From: a bacterium
Lineage (GTDB): Bacteria; BMS3Abin14
Assembly: GCA_029210545.1 (NCBI GenBank)
Contig: JARGFV010000003.1
Span: 1 to 50,304 of the forward strand
Direction of reading: 5' to 3'
DNA: 50,304 nt
Below, piece by piece: positions 48,899 to 50,304 of this stretch. The position numbers were made by a program, and so were the translations under genes. Numbering within the stretch: the stretch's first letter is position 1; the number at the start of each line of letters is the position of its first letter. The notes under the pieces are model-generated. The model saw only the letters and a program-made list of their open reading frames with translations, was not told where the DNA came from and searched no databases.

Positions 48899-50158
48899 TT
48901 AGTGGTCCACGAAAATGGTTTTTTTCCATCCCCCCATGATATCCCTTGCCCATGAAAGCCCGCCCTCCTCATCCTCGTGGCAGACCACACACGCTTTCTC
49001 GATCTCCTTGTCGTAACAGTTGTCGTTGTGCACCATGAAGTAGCTGTAGGAATGGATGTCCCCTTCCATGCTCTCCTTGAGGGGCTTGGCCTTGGGGACA
49101 TGGCAGTCGATGCAGACGTGGGTCACATTCGTGGGATGGTGCGTGTGCAGCTGCATCTTGGCCCTGAAATTGTGGCAGGAGAAGCAGAAATCCAGCATAT
49201 CGTTCTTCTCCCCCTCATCGATCTTGGCGCCATCCGTACCCGCGATTCCGCAGACCTCGCACCTTGCCCTCGCCGAATTGAGCTTCTTGTCGGTCCAGTC
49301 ACGGTACAAGCGGCTGATGGCGCCCCGGACACTCTCATCCGCTTTTATCTCGAGGGGAATGTAAAACTTTGTCAGGTCATCCCCCGGTATAAAGCCCACA
49401 GGATAATAATATTCCCCGGAAATGTCCGTCCCCCTGACGTGGCAGGAGGCGCAGATCATGTTGTACCTTTCAATAGTCAGGTCTGACGGGTTGACGATGA
49501 GTTCCGGAGTACCGCCGGCCTCGACGTGTTTTCCTCCCGGGCCATGGCACGCTTCGCACCCGACACCCTGGTCACCGATGGTCCTGTTCAACGGGTCGAT
49601 GAAGGTCGTGTGGCATCCCGCGCAGTAAAGGGAATAGGGCTTCTTCTTCCAGGACCAGACCGAATAGGGCCGCCACTCCTTTGACTGGACTGACCACAGG
49701 CGGGGAAGGACGTAATATTCTCCGTCGATCAGTTTCATGTAGCGCTGGTCCCAGTGGGAACCGATGGTGTACTCGATCTCGTCCCTGGTGAAGGGAAGTT
49801 CCTCCTGAGTGAAGTCGCCGAGGATGGCGGCGGGATTGGCCCTGGCATCCTGAACGGCTGTGCTGTGAAAGGTCTTTTTCCAGCCGTTGTACTCCCCCTC
49901 ATGACAGGGGATGCACCCCTCCGAACCAAGGTAGTCATTACCGTTCGGACCGTCCCTTTTGATCGTAAAGCCGGCGACAACCCTGGCCTGCCCGGACGAG
50001 GAAACCGCCTGGGAGCTGCCGGCGGCTACCCCCTCTGCTACTCCCTCTGCTACTCCCTCAGCCAGTCCCGAAGGCACAGGCCAGGAAAAGAATACCAGAA
50101 GCAGGCAGGAAAACCCTGCAAGAAACAACCTGGGAATCGCGATCGCAGACCGGAACAT
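48899..50158 (-). CDS. Cytochrome c554-like multiheme cytochrome, paralog B
   Basis: 419 residues from MFRSAIAIPRLFLAG, preceded by GAGGGGG; a GTG at 50176 is the alternative. A signal peptide is followed by a short GVAE tandem tract (AEGVAEGVAEGVAAG). Heme motifs are CIPCH, CAGCH, CEACH, CASCH, CFSCH, CIDCH and CVVCH, seven in all, plus CEVCG as in paralog A. Shared segments such as YTIGSHW, YVLP, PYS(I/V)W, GCEACHGPG and CEVCG show common descent. It lacks the last C-terminal heme of paralog A. A 183-nt gap lies downstream before the TlpA-like gene, with nothing recognisable. Confidence 0.9.
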   Translation of the reverse strand: MFRSAIAIPRLFLAGFSCLLLVFFSWPVPSGLAEGVAEGVAEGVAAGSSQAVSSSGQARVVAGFTIKRDGPNGNDYLGSEGCIPCHEGEYNGWKKTFHSTAVQDARANPAAILGDFTQEELPFTRDEIEYTIGSHWDQRYMKLIDGEYYVLPRLWSVQSKEWRPYSVWSWKKKPYSLYCAGCHTTFIDPLNRTIGDQGVGCEACHGPGGKHVEAGGTPELIVNPSDLTIERYNMICASCHVRGTDISGEYYYPVGFIPGDDLTKFYIPLEIKADESVRGAISRLYRDWTDKKLNSARARCEVCGIAGTDGAKIDEGEKNDMLDFCFSCHNFRAKMQLHTHHPTNVTHVCIDCHVPKAKPLKESMEGDIHSYSYFMVHNDNCYDKEIEKACVVCHEDEEGGLSWARDIMGGWKKTIFVDH

Positions 50159-50194
50159 GACCTGGAGCCCCCTCACATCGAAAAATCAGGTTCT

Positions 50195-50304
50195 CGCGTT
50201 GATGGACTTTTTGCGAGTCCATCAACTTTTGACAGGGTCGCAAAAAGTCCAATCCGGGACTTTTCGCTCCACGGAAAGGGAAAAGCGTCGTTTTCCCTTT
50301 CCTT
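50195..50304 (+). repeat. Structured intergenic repeat: right-end remnant plus copy 7 (cut by window edge)
   Basis: 50195-50225 is GCGTTGATGGACTTTTTGC...TCCATCAA, the right end of one element without its body. At 50229 a fresh left end (TTGACAGGGTCGCAAAAAG) begins a normal copy, truncated by the window edge inside the second hairpin. Adjacent ends suggest tandem copies or a deletion between two copies. Confidence 0.85.

Overview
This window reads as chromosome from a Gram-negative, probably anaerobic bacterium of the Desulfobacterota / deltaproteobacterial type. The evidence is the load of secreted multiheme c-type cytochromes, including CXXXXCH...CXXCH modules of the kind first named from Geobacter, together with a Tad (Flp) pilus, ECF sigma and anti-sigma proteins, TlpA-like thiol oxidoreductases and a heme-motif sensor kinase. 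No rRNA, tRNA, CRISPR array, transposase or phage gene was seen, so the taxonomy is an inference from gene content only.

Layout. From 1 to about 11.9 kb, all on the minus strand, are a zinc-finger anti-sigma factor, a small exported protein, a cytochrome with about 15 heme motifs, and a giant cytochrome of more than 2,500 residues with about 60 heme motifs that runs off the left edge. From 12 to 21.5 kb come housekeeping and accessory genes: a metallo-beta-lactamase-fold hydrolase, CoA-binding protein, a 23-residue membrane microprotein, thioredoxin reductase, FmdB-like zinc ribbon, nitroreductase, two P-loop kinase-like proteins and a tRNA nucleotidyltransferase. From 20 to 25.7 kb a tightly coupled minus-strand operon encodes a DUF362 ferredoxin, a PhnD-like periplasmic binding protein, a hybrid histidine kinase with a periplasmic CXXCH motif, and the tRNA nucleotidyltransferase. 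A beta-helix lipoprotein follows.

From 27.7 to 38.2 kb is one plus-strand Tad pilus operon of 14 genes, with a sigma-54-like promoter just ahead of the first pilin. It carries two Flp-like pilins, three TadE/G-like pseudopilins, CpaB, the secretin CpaC, a ComEA-like helix-hairpin-helix protein, an FHA-CpaF ATPase fusion, TadB, TadC, a DUF192 protein and two FHA-like membrane proteins. From 39 to 44.3 kb is a second electron-transfer operon (minus strand): NHL beta-propeller, 14-heme cytochrome, ECF sigma factor, and a PQQ-type beta-propeller lipoprotein. From 44.9 to 50.2 kb three TlpA-like proteins alternate with two paralogous cytochromes of a cytochrome c554-like type.

The most striking non-coding feature is a family of intergenic elements of about 155-180 bp, built from four consecutive hairpins inside imperfect terminal inverted repeats. 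There are six complete copies, one copy cut by the right edge, one divergent relative and one end remnant. Base changes between copies are compensated on the other arm of the hairpins, so the folded form appears to matter. Working picture: extracellular electron transfer by large secreted or outer-surface cytochromes, with pili, propeller proteins and thiol chemistry in support, and with sigma/anti-sigma and heme-sensor regulation nearby.
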